Origin: Grifola frondosa
Taxonomy: Eukaryota > Basidiomycota > Agaricomycetes > Polyporales > Grifolaceae
Direction: 5' to 3'
DNA length: 64,000 bases
Assembly (NCBI GenBank): GCA_001683735.1
Contig: LUGG01000001.1
Span: forward strand, 1,240,001-1,304,000
Positions 1 to 12,441 of the stretch are shown piece by piece. A program made the translations under genes and the position numbers. Every line of letters starts with the position of its first letter. The first letter of the stretch is position 1. The notes below the pieces were generated by a model. That model made no database searches. It was not told the origin of the DNA and worked only from the letters and a program-made list of their open reading frames with translations.

Positions 1-1045
1 AACAGCTTTCCATTCTGCGCCGCCTTCTTCACCCGCATCGCCAGACTTGCCGGCAATGTGTTCTTCAGCAAGTTCTCCACAGAGTTCCAGTAATCTATCG
101 TCAATCAGAGACGAATTGAATGCTTCCCATAGCTTGAAGAAGGTAGGTAGATATAAGTGGGTATGAGTCGGCGGAAGAAAACTCGTCATGACAGGGATCA
201 TCGTTAGAACGGTCTATACAACGAATGTCAGCGCGAGAACACAAGCTCAAAGTCGTAAACGTACATCCTTGGTCAACCTAGGCAAAAATACTGATAACAT
301 ATTAGGTATCTCGCTCGCAGGGAAATATCGGTTGCATTGTTCGGCGACAAAGAGTAAGATATTGACCACATTCCGTCTGTATAGGGCATACTGAGACTTG
401 GCGGACGGAAATTGCAACAATCTGCTCACGAGGAATCGTGCAACCTCTTCTTGGGCCATAGCTCCTTTTGCATGACGCGCCACAACGGCTGCCATGGGAG
501 CTGAAGATCAGTAGCTTCAAGTTTCCGCTTACTGTCTGGCTTGTTGCTGATCAGACGTGACAGCATGTCCGCCCAACTACGCATGACACGCGGCTCTATT
601 CCTGGAACAAGACACAGTTCATAGTATAGCCGGGTGAGCTTTGCACGCATCGTCTTGGACATCGGATAACGCATGAGCAGCCAGCTGCAAGGAGGATCAG
701 AGGTCACGAAAGACATAGCACGACGGAGATATTGGAAGCACCATTGAAGCATACCATCCCAAGTTGCGAGGACGAGCCAGTTCTTTGTCTCGGCACAGAT
801 GCAAATCCTCCCAACAATATGCTCGAGCCTTGCTTGCATCTCCTCCGTGGACTCGCACTCGTAGGGTAAAGCATCGAGGTAGGTCTGCAAGGAGACCTTC
901 TGTCTGTCCAATGCCGCGGGCGACATTGTACCGGACTCGGAGGTGGGGAATCTGGCACAGAGACGTCATCGTCGTCCATATTGTCTAGCTGAGCAATGAG
1001 TGAAGAGATATCCAAATCAGCGAGGTTTAGCAGCGACTGCATCAT
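1..1045 (-). CDS. Blm10/PA200-like proteasome activator, paralog A (5' part, truncated by window edge)
   Basis: N-terminal part of a second Blm10/PA200-type protein, the HEAT-repeat cap that binds the 20S proteasome. The reading LPYECESTEEMQARLEHIV ... TWDGMLQW ... LPWQPLWRVMQKELWPKKR, then NILLFVAEQCNRYFP and KLWEAFNSSLIDDRLLEL, aligns block by block with the gene at 18182-26882 (IPYCIEPYSHMQEML, QWDSMLT, LPWKPIFKILSKDLFLTRR, RLWGSINSYMYDDRMLQFL). It is clearly more diverged than that copy. The start at 1045 gives an acidic, proline-rich leader. A break near 931 needs one extra base to join it to the conserved part. A 68-nt intron probably ends just before the RNVVNILLFVAEQ block. The rest of the gene lies left of the window, so whether the C-terminal proteasome-docking tail exists cannot be seen. 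It shares a short promoter with the gene starting at 1310. Confidence 0.8.
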
Positions 1046-1226
1046 AGAAAGTTAGCGAAAGGAGGCGCTTAGGAGGGAAAATTGCTGACCTTCTACGAAG
1101 CTATTATAAGATGCCCGAGAGGATGACGAGGCCCCAGGTGACGCGTCTCACGGCCGACTTCCAGGATAGCTAGGGGAGGATCTAGAGAGGGCGACGCGTA
1201 CACGCTCCAAGGACGTGAGCGTTCAG

Positions 1227-1242
1227 CGTAGCACGTGCTACG
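1227..1242. promoter_or_regulatory. 16-bp perfect palindrome around CACGTG in a divergent promoter
   Basis: The 16 bases cgtagcacgtgctacg read the same on both strands and contain the E-box CACGTG. They lie in the 264 bp between the starts of the Blm10 paralog (1045, minus) and the CHI-fold gene (1310, plus). Basic helix-loop-helix factors such as Cbf1/USF types bind this core; a regulatory role here is inference. Confidence 0.5.
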
Positions 1243-1309
1243 GCGCCGCCACCGTCGAGTTCGCGAACTCACACGACTTGCTCCTGGCTTTATCCGAGCG
1301 TCCGCTGCA

Positions 1310-2377
1310 ATGTTGGGCTTGCTTCAAATGCGATCTGCTGTATGGCTAGCGTCGGGCTGTCGAGCCCTTTCCGTTTCGGCTACACGTCGACCACATGGCC
1401 AGTCCAAAGTATTCCCATCACCTCGTCGGAAATCGTCGTATTCGCTGTTCTGGACATCTGCGTTGGCGTTCTCGGCCGCATTGACTTTGCATTCAACAGT
1501 ACATCTTGATGCTCAACCTTTGTCAGATACCGAAGAAGAGACTTTCTGTTTGTTCCTTCACCGCATTCATAATGACAGTCGTTCTGACTGACTGTCGGCA
1601 GCTGACCCCGCGACATCTATCGCCTTCCCAACCACTCTACGGATTCCCTCGAAAACCCCACTACCAACCTTCACTTTGATAGGAGTTGGCGTGAGGACAG
1701 TATCATTTTTGGGGATCAAGGTGTATTCTGTCGGGTTCTACGCAGACTTAACAAGTCCCAACTTGACTGTTTGTATTATATTGGACCGAAACACGCACAC
1801 TTTGGTAAATCTTTCGCTGTTTAGATCCCAAAGTCCGCATCCCCTGAGGAGAAGATTGAACACCTTGTCCGCAATGGAGCTTGTGTCCTGCGTATTGGTC
1901 TGTCTTTTGTTTTCTGAGCGTTCATGCTCTTTCTTTGACCTCAGTATGCACTAGTTCCTACTCGCTCAACATCCTATAGTCACTTGCGCGACGGCTTTGT
2001 GCGCGCCATGCAAGCCCGGATGCAACTATGCCGCAAGCAAGGTTCTTTGACTCCCGAAGAGGAACTCGCAGTCCAGTCGCCTTTGAGAAAATTCAAATCT
2101 ATGTTTCCCAACACCCCGCTTGCAAAACACTCACCCTTGGACATTCTGGTTACTCCCCTTCGTCGGACCCCAGGCAACCTCGTTCATTAATTGTGCGGGA
2201 TTTGGGATCTGTACAAAGTGATTGGTTTGCTCGTGAATTTGTTCTCGCATACTTTGAAGGAGATGGACTCAGCCCGCCGGTTTGTAGTGCATTTGTATTC
2301 GAGTGCATTGTTGACTGACGCGAATGTCACAGCTGAAGAAGTCAGTGGTGAAGAAGCTGGAAGCGTTTGGAAATTGA
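1310..2377 (+). CDS. Chalcone-isomerase-fold mitochondrial protein (AIM18/AIM46-like)
   Basis: Fungal chalcone-isomerase-like protein. Yeast relatives Aim18 and Aim46 are mitochondrial, heme-binding and have no known flavonoid activity. The start at 1310 gives a basic leader (MLGLLQMRSAVWLASG...) followed by a hydrophobic segment (LFWTSALAFSAALTL), typical of an inner-membrane import signal. Exons I can join: 1310-1547, 1602-1768, 1825-1897, 1955 onward, and a last exon from LKKSVVKKLEAFGN. CHI core blocks are TLIGVGVRTVSFLGIKVYSVGFYA, read across two pieces, then HLRDGFVRAMQAR and WFAREFVLAYFEGDG. The frame breaks in the CCCC run at 2155-2158; one more C gives a continuous reading into RSLIVRDLGSVQSDW. 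No AUG precedes 1310 in this frame nearby; an upstream GTG at 1235 falls inside the palindrome and is unlikely. Confidence 0.8.
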
Positions 2378-2548
2378 AAAAACAGGATCTTCGCTGAACC
2401 CTCGTAAATTTCCGATATTCGTGCCTTTTAGAACCAACAATAGAATGACATCACCTTCCTCCTAAAATTTCTCGGCAAATATTGGCACGAGTTATTATAT
2501 TATAAAAGTGGTGAAGCTGCAAGCGCGTCGCGATCAGACGCGTTTAAT

Positions 2549-2554
2549 CACGTG
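2549..2554. promoter_or_regulatory. CACGTG E-box upstream of TIM21
   Basis: CACGTG in the context aatcacgtgc, 71-76 bp before the TIM21 start codon. The same core occurs upstream of several other genes here, which is the only support for a function. Confidence 0.35.
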
Positions 2555-2624
2555 CAACGTCGATTAGTGCAGTCAGGTCCTAAGGAGCTTGACACTGACG
2601 GATTTCTGACTACGACGCCAGACT

Positions 2625-3978
2625 ATGCATTCCGCTAGTCTACAAATTACACTGCGCAGAGCCATTAGTTTCCGCATCTCATCATCGTACTCTAATATCC
2701 TATTTTCTCGCGCCTTGTTATGCAGGAGTTATGCAACCCATAGCAGCAACAAGCCAGCAACCTCATCCTCACTGCTTTCACAAGCACTCGACCAGAGGCA
2801 GCGCGCAGCCCGACGCGAAGATTCTGTTGGACCCTTTCAGCTGGGCCTCACTCTTCCTAGGCCAGATGAATTGGCGATGTAAAGAAGTGGTCGGAACTGA
2901 GCACTAGCGGGAAAGGTTCGTTTCGTCCGATATGCATCCAGCTTACGGATTCTGCTGAAGGTCGCACGGTATCCCGCATCTTTAAGCTCTACGAGCGACT
3001 GCCAGAACGACCAATTTTGCAGTTATTTTATTCGGAGCTGGACTTTCTGTAGTGCTCATCTATGCTCTGACCTCTGAATTATTCTCAAAAAACTCACCCA
3101 CTGTTCTATACGGAAAAGCATGCGAGCTCATCAAAGCCTCTCCGAAGGTGAGCCGCCGTCATATCATCGTCAATGCGATTGTCAATATTTCCTCCATAGG
3201 CCACTAAATATCTTGGAGAGCCCCTTGTCTTCCATAACCAACCCCCTTCCACGGTCCGCCCTCGTCACCGGAATCATTACGTCTCTTCCCAACTATTCCG
3301 TGACTCGGCAGGAAGAGAGCATATGTTGATGAACTTCTACGTCCAGGGCCACCGGCCAGGTTCTGAACCGCCTTCCACATCAGAATCGGAGTCCTACTTA
3401 AGCTCCGCGTTCCGACGAGCGAAAGAATCCGTGTCGGCCCTCGCAGACATGTCCCTCGATGACATCGTTCAAAGTGCGAAAGAACATGCCGACAATGTAT
3501 TTGAAGCAGCAAGGCAGAGGTTCAGGTTCTTGAGTGGGGATGCGGTTCCTCCGCTTCCGTTGCCTGCGGCACCAAAGGAGGATGTGAAAGAGAAAAAGAA
3601 AGAGGGCGGTTGGATGTCTGGCTTCACAGGGCTGTTTTCTGGCATCAAAGGTGTCGCAAGGACTGCAGCGCAGAGCGACTCCTCCGATGGGCAGCTTTAC
3701 TCCGAAGGAGAGGTACATGCCGATCTAGTGATGGTATGTGGTGTTCTTCTCTAGCTCGTGGCATCAACAAATTCGCTGGATTTGGCAGAATGATCAAGGA
3801 TACTTTGAATTCCGCTATTTATTGATCGACATTCCTAGTGAGTATCCTGTTGTTCCCATTGTTCATGGCTTAGTTAACAACGTTCTATAGATTCGAACAC
3901 AAAAACCCTAGGCGGATATTTATCGAACGGGCAAACGGTGTGCGGGAGACTGAACCTGTAATACGGTGGCATCATTAA
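2625..3978 (+). CDS. TIM21: Mitochondrial import protein TIM21
   Basis: Subunit of the TIM23 presequence translocase; Tim21 contacts TOM on the intermembrane-space side and links the translocase to respiratory complexes. The N-terminus is a Ser/Arg-rich presequence (MHSASLQITLRRAISFRIS...). One membrane segment (FAVILFGAGLSVVLIYAL) is followed by the TIM21 domain: SELFSKNSPTVLYGKACELI, KYLGEPLVFHNQPPS, RHRNHYVSSQLFRDSAGREH, then a C-terminal beta region ending IERANGVRETEPVIRWHH. Introns 2917-2986, 3148-3199, 3734-3788 and 3842-3890 join cleanly. The frame breaks near 2873, between LGLTLPRPDELA and VKKWSELST; one added base repairs it. The stretch between the membrane segment and the tail carries an Ala/Lys-rich linker (about 3420-3710), longer than in yeast but usual in agarics as far as I recall. 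Confidence 0.9.
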
Positions 3979-4161
3979 AATGCATCCTGCACATGATGGA
4001 ACCTTGATCATCAATGCTATGGGGTCATCGACCGGTGTATCATACTGCGCATGGGAACTCTGTGGATAAACTTTACGGGATATGTATCAATATATTGACA
4101 GAGTACGAATACAAACGATGAAGAAAGTCCCGTCCGGAAACACCGTAAAAATGTAAGACAT

Positions 4162-4755
4162 CTATTCGCCGAAGAGCTTCTGGACACGCTTCAAGACGGA
4201 ATCTTTAGACGGGTCTGTAATAAAGCAGATAGTCAGTAAATGGCAGATCGAGAGACTGGGAGTGTGAATACCATATGGATGGTCCTTTGAGGGAATTTCA
4301 AGCAATGCTGGGAATGCCTCCTGATATTTGTCTACCATCGGTCGGATCTTCTCCGCAATCTGACAAGATAGTCAGATACATCAAACAGTCATTTACAAGG
4401 ACGAAGACGGATACACACATGTTGGTTTATTAGGAGAATAGCGATGTCCTTCCTCTGTGTGAATTCCTCGAACGCGGCCTCGATTACAGGGACCTGTGTC
4501 TCTGAATAGTACGAAAGATCGACATATCTACTTTCGCTACAAAATGCCATATATAACACAACTCACTTGAATCGACGATGAGGAAATTCTTCTTCTGGTC
4601 CTGGCCTACATTCCCGATGCCTGCAAGCAGCAGTCCAGTGACAGAGTCCTATATGCGGTCAGTATTGTTCGTATCAACAGCCAGGTGAGTCTGTCATCAC
4701 GTACTTCATCCCCAATCACAGCCAGCAAGTTACGCTCCTTGAAGGATGCGGTCAT
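4162..4755 (-). CDS. VMA7: V-type ATPase subunit F
   Basis: Subunit F of the V1 sector, a central-stalk component of the vacuolar proton pump. Joined over five exons it reads [20 protein letters not shown], then [23 protein letters not shown], split here by the family's usual variable positions, then [40 protein letters not shown] and a short tail ending KRVQKLFGE. That is about 118 residues, the normal size for eukaryotic Vma7. The glycine-rich [16 protein letters not shown] block is diagnostic for the ATP-synt_F family. All introns are GT-AG on the minus strand and no frame break is needed. Its start lies 164 bp from the start of the next gene on the plus strand, so the two probably share a promoter. 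Confidence 0.93.
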
Positions 4756-4919
4756 CGTGGACTACGACGACTAGCACTGAGGTGCTATCCAAATGCGGAA
4801 GGTAGAATCTGGTGCTCGTGACCTGGACGCGTCCACTTTTCTTGGTCACCTCCGTCGCGTTCATCACGCTTTACCAGAAACTCATCACCTTTTGAACAGA
4901 GGTCGACGTTTTCATCGCA

Positions 4920-7948
<3,029 letters not shown>

Positions 7949-8147
7949 TCTGCATGTATCGGTTACGTACCTTGAATGGGCCCAATTTCAGGATTCTTAT
8001 CCGTCATGAAACATTTGTAGCAGTTCTAATAATTATCGCATTCCTAGGACATAAAACGCCAGGCAGGTATTCATTAGAGAAGGTGTGTGTATAGTTTGTC
8101 GGACCAGCGGTTTAAAGAGAAGGTGAAGCGTTGTAAGCGATCGGAAC

Positions 8148-9502
8148 CTATGCATCACCACCTTCCGCATCGCCAGTGACACTGAAGCCACCGTTACCAG
8201 CGTGGTCTACGAACAACCATGATAATCAGACAGCAGACAACAATACAGTAAGGGTGACTACTTACTGGAGCCAGCCTCGTTGTCGATGGACTCGCCCTCG
8301 TTGGAGATGCTGCCGCCATTAGCTGGTCCCGACGCACCGGTATAGGCATTACCACCAGGGCCGCGGCCACGGCCGTCTCCGCCCTCAGCATCGCCAGAGA
8401 ACGAAGTGCCGGCATCACCACCCGTGTCTAGATTGAGAGGATGTAAGTATGAATGGGCATGCATGATCGTGAAGATTACTCACTGGCGTCGTCATTCTCC
8501 AGTTCGCCCTCGTTGGCCTCGTTCTCAACATCGCCGCCAGAAACATCGTTAGTCGCCCCGCTGAAAGCGTTACCACCAGCGGTTCTGAAGTCCTCTGCAC
8601 GCGGTGGAAAACGGCGGTCAGCGTCTCCACCCCTTGCACTGCCGCTCTCCGAGAGCCCACCCATGCCCCCGACATCTGCGGTTAAAGTGATGAGCGATAA
8701 CTAACCAGAGCGATGAAAGCAGGAAAACTCACTGGAATCCTCATCATTGTCGATACCGCCGCCTTCAGCCTCGTTGGAGACACTGCCACCTTTGGCTGAG
8801 CCAGTAGCGCCAGTGTATGCATTCCCACCAGGACCCTTGCCTCGGCCGTTGCCACCAGTGCTGAAACCGCTGAACGAGTCTCCTCCCACTCCGGCAACGT
8901 CTACAAGATGCAAAGATGTAAGACTCGGGACAGATATGCCCAAACACGGACTTACTGGAGTCTCTATCGTTATCGATACCACCCGAGCCAGCATCATTCT
9001 CGACGTCACCTCCATTTGCGTCACTAGACGCGCCGGAAAATGCGTTACCGCCTGCACTCTTGTGGTCAGGGTTCTCGTCGCGGTCATGGTCGCGATCATG
9101 GTCGTGGTGGTCGTCATCGTCGTGGTGACCGTCATCACGGCCTCTCTTGTCCTTCATGGCGGACGTGGCAGGCGTGGCAGGCGTGGCGGCCTTGGCCTGG
9201 TTCTGGCTCTTCGCCATAGCCTTCTTGATCGCCTGTTCGCGGTGAACCGGGTCGTCTTTGGCGGCAGGAGTTGTGGGTCCGGCTGGGACATGGGCACCGC
9301 CAGCGGCAGACATGACGGTATTAAGGGCACCGTCCTTAGTAGCCATGGGATCAGGGAGCACAGTATCACGAGCTCCGATGTGGGGAAACGGGGCGGCCTT
9401 GCTAAGGCTCTTCTCGAGAACTGGGCTAGCCGGCGCCGCAGAGATTAGAGCGGGGCTGACGGCGGCGGCGAGAATTCCGAAGGCGATGACGGGGCTGCGC
9501 AT
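8148..9502 (-). CDS. Secreted Gly/Asn-rich repeat protein with exon-encoded repeats
   Basis: Function unknown. It begins with a signal peptide (MRSPVIAFGILAAAVSPALISA, cut near APAS when shortened by a few residues) and a Pro/Ala/Lys-rich segment. A possible Kex2-type site KDKRGRDD is followed by a His/Asp-rich run (HHDDDDHHDHDRDHD) that could bind metal. The rest is repeats of the type GGNAFSGA...GGDVEN and GGNAYTGA...GGSVSNE. Five exons: 8956-9502, 8733-8900, 8484-8675, 8266-8427, 8148-8206. The three inner exons are 168, 192 and 162 bp, all multiples of three, and every intron is phase 1 with an Asn codon across the junction. Repeat type alternates A-B-A-B, so a two-exon unit was probably duplicated. 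No catalytic motif or membrane anchor seen. Likely a cell-wall or matrix protein, by composition only. Confidence 0.8.
8266..8956 (-). repeat. Coding repeat array, A-B-A-B exon units
   Basis: Repeat cores lie at the end of exon 1 (AGGNAFSGA, type A), in exon 2 (GPGGNAYTGA, type B), exon 3 (AGGNAFSGA, type A) and exon 4 (GPGGNAYTGA, type B). Types A and B differ consistently after the core: GGDVEN versus GGSVSNE or GGSISNE. Each unit sits in its own phase 1-1 exon, so it can be gained or lost without breaking the frame. Confidence 0.75.
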
Positions 9503-10058
9503 GTTGCTGGCTAGGATAGAGGTGGGCTTGAGGAGGGCTTGAACGACGATTAGAAGGAACGTAAACTAGAAGAGATGGGAGAGGGGAAAGAAGATGCGAT
9601 GCAGGATGAGAGCGCGGCTTCGTCTTATATCTGTCTGGAGGCAAAGTTCACATCCCGCCGCGTCTTCTCGAGAGGTTGACTTTCAGTTCAATAGAACACC
9701 TTCCTTATATGGTCGAAACACTGCTCGATCGGATCCTCAGGCCTCAAACCTCGAAGTTGCGCTCTCGATGCGCGCAGCTGGATGTCTACGTATTGGAAAA
9801 ATTTCCGACAACTATAATGCGTGTATAAGGTTTTCTGTCAACACTGTAGCCGATACCATAGAATGTCGCAACAAACCGCACCTACTTACTGTAGGTAGCA
9901 CTAGATCCTCTATCTGCGCCCTATGTTGAACCATGGAAGCGACTTTAGGCAGTTTAGGCATCCAGAAATATTACACCTGACTATCCGACTCTGGGGTAGA
10001 GCCCGAGTTTACGAATGACTACAGCAAGTTATGTGCTGTTAGCATGTTACGTGGCGCG

Positions 10059-10070
10059 GATCACGTGATC
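10059..10070. promoter_or_regulatory. 12-bp palindrome gatcacgtgatc (E-box)
   Basis: A 12-bp perfect palindrome around CACGTG, flanked by CGCG on both sides (cgcg-gatcacgtgatc-acgcg). It is about 180 bp before the start of the RING gene at 10250. Probably a bHLH-factor site; not tested. Confidence 0.45.
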
Positions 10071-10249
10071 ACGCGCTGTGGACGCGTCGGTGGCTTAGAA
10101 GTTAGAAGTTAATTAACGTTAACCTCCGAGTCGATTGAGTGCAAGGGACCCGCAGCCGCTTGACACCGCCGGACAGTGAAAACCCCATTACTTGTACATC
10201 GCAATACTTTCGACAGATCGTCTACTTCACGCGCGATTACACAGTCTCA

Positions 10250-12169
10250 TGGCTGATAGCCAGCTTACCGAGGATGAGTTCGACACGCTTCCCGATGTTT
10301 TCGCCGGCGTTGACTGGGACGCAGTACCCGATATGAACGCAAATGTACCGGCGGCAATTGGCGATAATATTGAGGACGGTTTTGACGATCTCCCCGACCA
10401 ATACGCCGGTGTCAACTGGGACAGTGTGCCCAATCTCGGGACAGTTGGATCCCAGGCTGACGCCCCCGCAACTAGTGCGCCAAGCACCCAAACACATGAA
10501 CAAGTTTCCGAACAGGACAGCCAATCCAGCCCTTCATTTAGGCCCTCCAGCGCTCACTCGTCTTCTGAATACTCCTTTGACGATGTGGACGACTCTTTCT
10601 TCGAGGAAGTGGACGCACTGGAGGCGAACCTCACCCAACAACCTGCGCGAGATACTGGTATGTACATTATTCCATACATCCGTGACATCAGCTTACAAGT
10701 TGTTTGCCGTCAGGCGCACTGACTCCGCCACTGCTGGTAGTCCCATCCAATCTTACTGGTGAGAAACTCTCCTCTGTCTACTTGCATCAATTTTACAACT
10801 AGGAGCAGTCTCTTCATTATACGAACTCCCTGTATTGGACTCTGGTGCGAACCTAAGTTTGTGCATCGCCTCACTATCACTGAGTTCAGCCACGCGAATG
10901 GCCTGTAGGTAGGATTCTTTCGACTCCACGCTCCCAGACAAATATACCAGACAATACCGCTCGTAACACTCATTCTTCACCTACTAAAACACCAACGAAA
11001 AGGAGGCGACAGGCGCATACACCTCTTGATTCACCCTCACCGAAGAGAAAATCCAAGGGCAAGGGCAGAGAGGACATTGACCCAAATGCCGGGGTCCGGC
11101 AAGTATTGGCTGACTTTGAAGACGAGTTGACTTGTCCTATGTGCGTTTTCCAACAGTGTGAAGGTCCTCATGTTGATATATATTCTCGTCACTGCTCGTC
11201 ACTGTAGATGCTGCGATATTTTGTGCGTATACGCGTCCAAGGTTTCTTATGCGGCACTAATTCGTTTTGTCACAGCGCGGCTGCGCACCTCGGGAACCCA
11301 TGTGGCCACAGTTTCTGTGGCGATTGCGGCTGGGGCTGGATATTCAAAAATGTCGGTATTGTAGTTCTCATTTTTGATGAAACCGAACTGTGACTTATTT
11401 GAATCGTTGCAGAAACGTTCGCCAACCTGTGCCATCTGCCGCACCAGGCTGATTGCATCGGCGCCGATGATACCTAATTTCGCCATGGACAATACAGTTG
11501 AAAAACACATTACCGCCCTTGCTGCTAGTGGGAGTGTCGACTGGCAACCTCATGGGTCAAGATACAAAGAATGGACTCAACGTAAGGAGTGGGTGTCCTT
11601 TGTTCTCCCCCGTCGTTCCTATCACTGACAACGCATCGACAAATTACATCCTGTAGAAAATGGAAGGCAGATGCTGCGAAACGAACGGCGGAAGCACGGC
11701 GAGCGCCACCAGCACCTGCCTATAGGCCAATATCTGCCTCAGAATACATCAACCTGATGAACTCATATGAGGCGCTCGACGATGAATATGTGGATGTCAA
11801 CGATGAAGACAACGACGAGTCTTCGGAGGATGAAGGGGAGTCAGACCTCGAGGACGAGGAAGTGAACGTGCCGCCCCCCTGCCTCCCCCACCTCTCCCCC
11901 CTGTCGTACCCGCTACACTTTCCATCTCCATATCAGCCCCTCCTGCTCCTACTGCTATCAGAGGCCAGCCTCTCCGAGTCGCTGGGGCCAGTAATAGAGG
12001 TGGAGGTAGGGTTCAACGTGTTAATGGCGGTGCTAATGGTGGTCGAGGGGGAGGAAGGAGGAGAGGAGGCGCTACGAGAGGGCAAAATCGTGGAGGCCAT
12101 GGAAATGCTCGAAGAGGCCGTGGGGGAGGGAGAGGAGGCAGAGGATGGCGAGGCGATTATAATTTGTAA
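10250..12169 (+). CDS. RING-finger E3 ubiquitin ligase with C-terminal RGG tail
   Basis: Probable E3 ubiquitin ligase. The N-terminus carries two similar acidic motifs, LPDVFAGVDWDAVPD and LPDQYAGVNWDSVPN, about 40 residues apart. A basic region with likely nuclear signals follows (KTPTKRRRQ; PKRKSKGKGR). Then comes a C3HC4 RING: CPICCDIF, NPCGHSFCGDC and CAICR, with a His in the CGHSFC position. Next are a conserved-looking segment (NFAMDNTVEKHI), an acidic stretch and a Pro-rich run, and finally a tail of RGG/RGGR repeats ending WRGDYNL, which suggests RNA binding. Seven or eight short introns. The RGG tail is in frame only if the six-C run at 11875-11880 gains one base; read as given, the tail becomes an implausible Leu/Glu-rich sequence. 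An ATG at 10192 is possible, but 10250 opens directly on the acidic motif. Confidence 0.8.
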
Positions 12170-12441
12170 TGCATCCTTCAGATACAGTTCCTCATATAAA
12201 AGGGCGTTCAGCTTTCGAATCCTCATCAAGAGATACATGTGTTGTCATTCTACGACATCCGTGAGTCGTTACAAATCGTGATACATCATTCGGATGGATC
12301 CAGTACAAGTATATGTAGAATTCTGTGAGTTTTGTGGAACAACAGATGGGCGAACGTTAACAGCAAGATATGGTACAGCGTCCCGACACTTCACCTATCT
12401 TACCTACACAAAAGGGTTGTATTTTGAAGACTAGACAGGAC

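Noticed and set aside
1235..1309. GTG start for the CHI-fold gene
   Set aside because: Eukaryotic nuclear genes rarely start at GTG, and this one lies inside a palindromic promoter element; ATG 1310 gives a good presequence.
8747..9448. 233-codon open frame on the plus strand
   Set aside because: It is the antisense of the secreted repeat protein; Thr/Val/Arg/Gly-rich only because the opposite strand is repetitive, and it crosses the introns of the real gene.
11883..12281. Leu/Glu-rich C-terminus of the RING gene in the frame as given
   Set aside because: Shifting by one base gives a coherent Pro-rich and RGG tail with a stop at 12167-12169; the given frame has no plausible composition.
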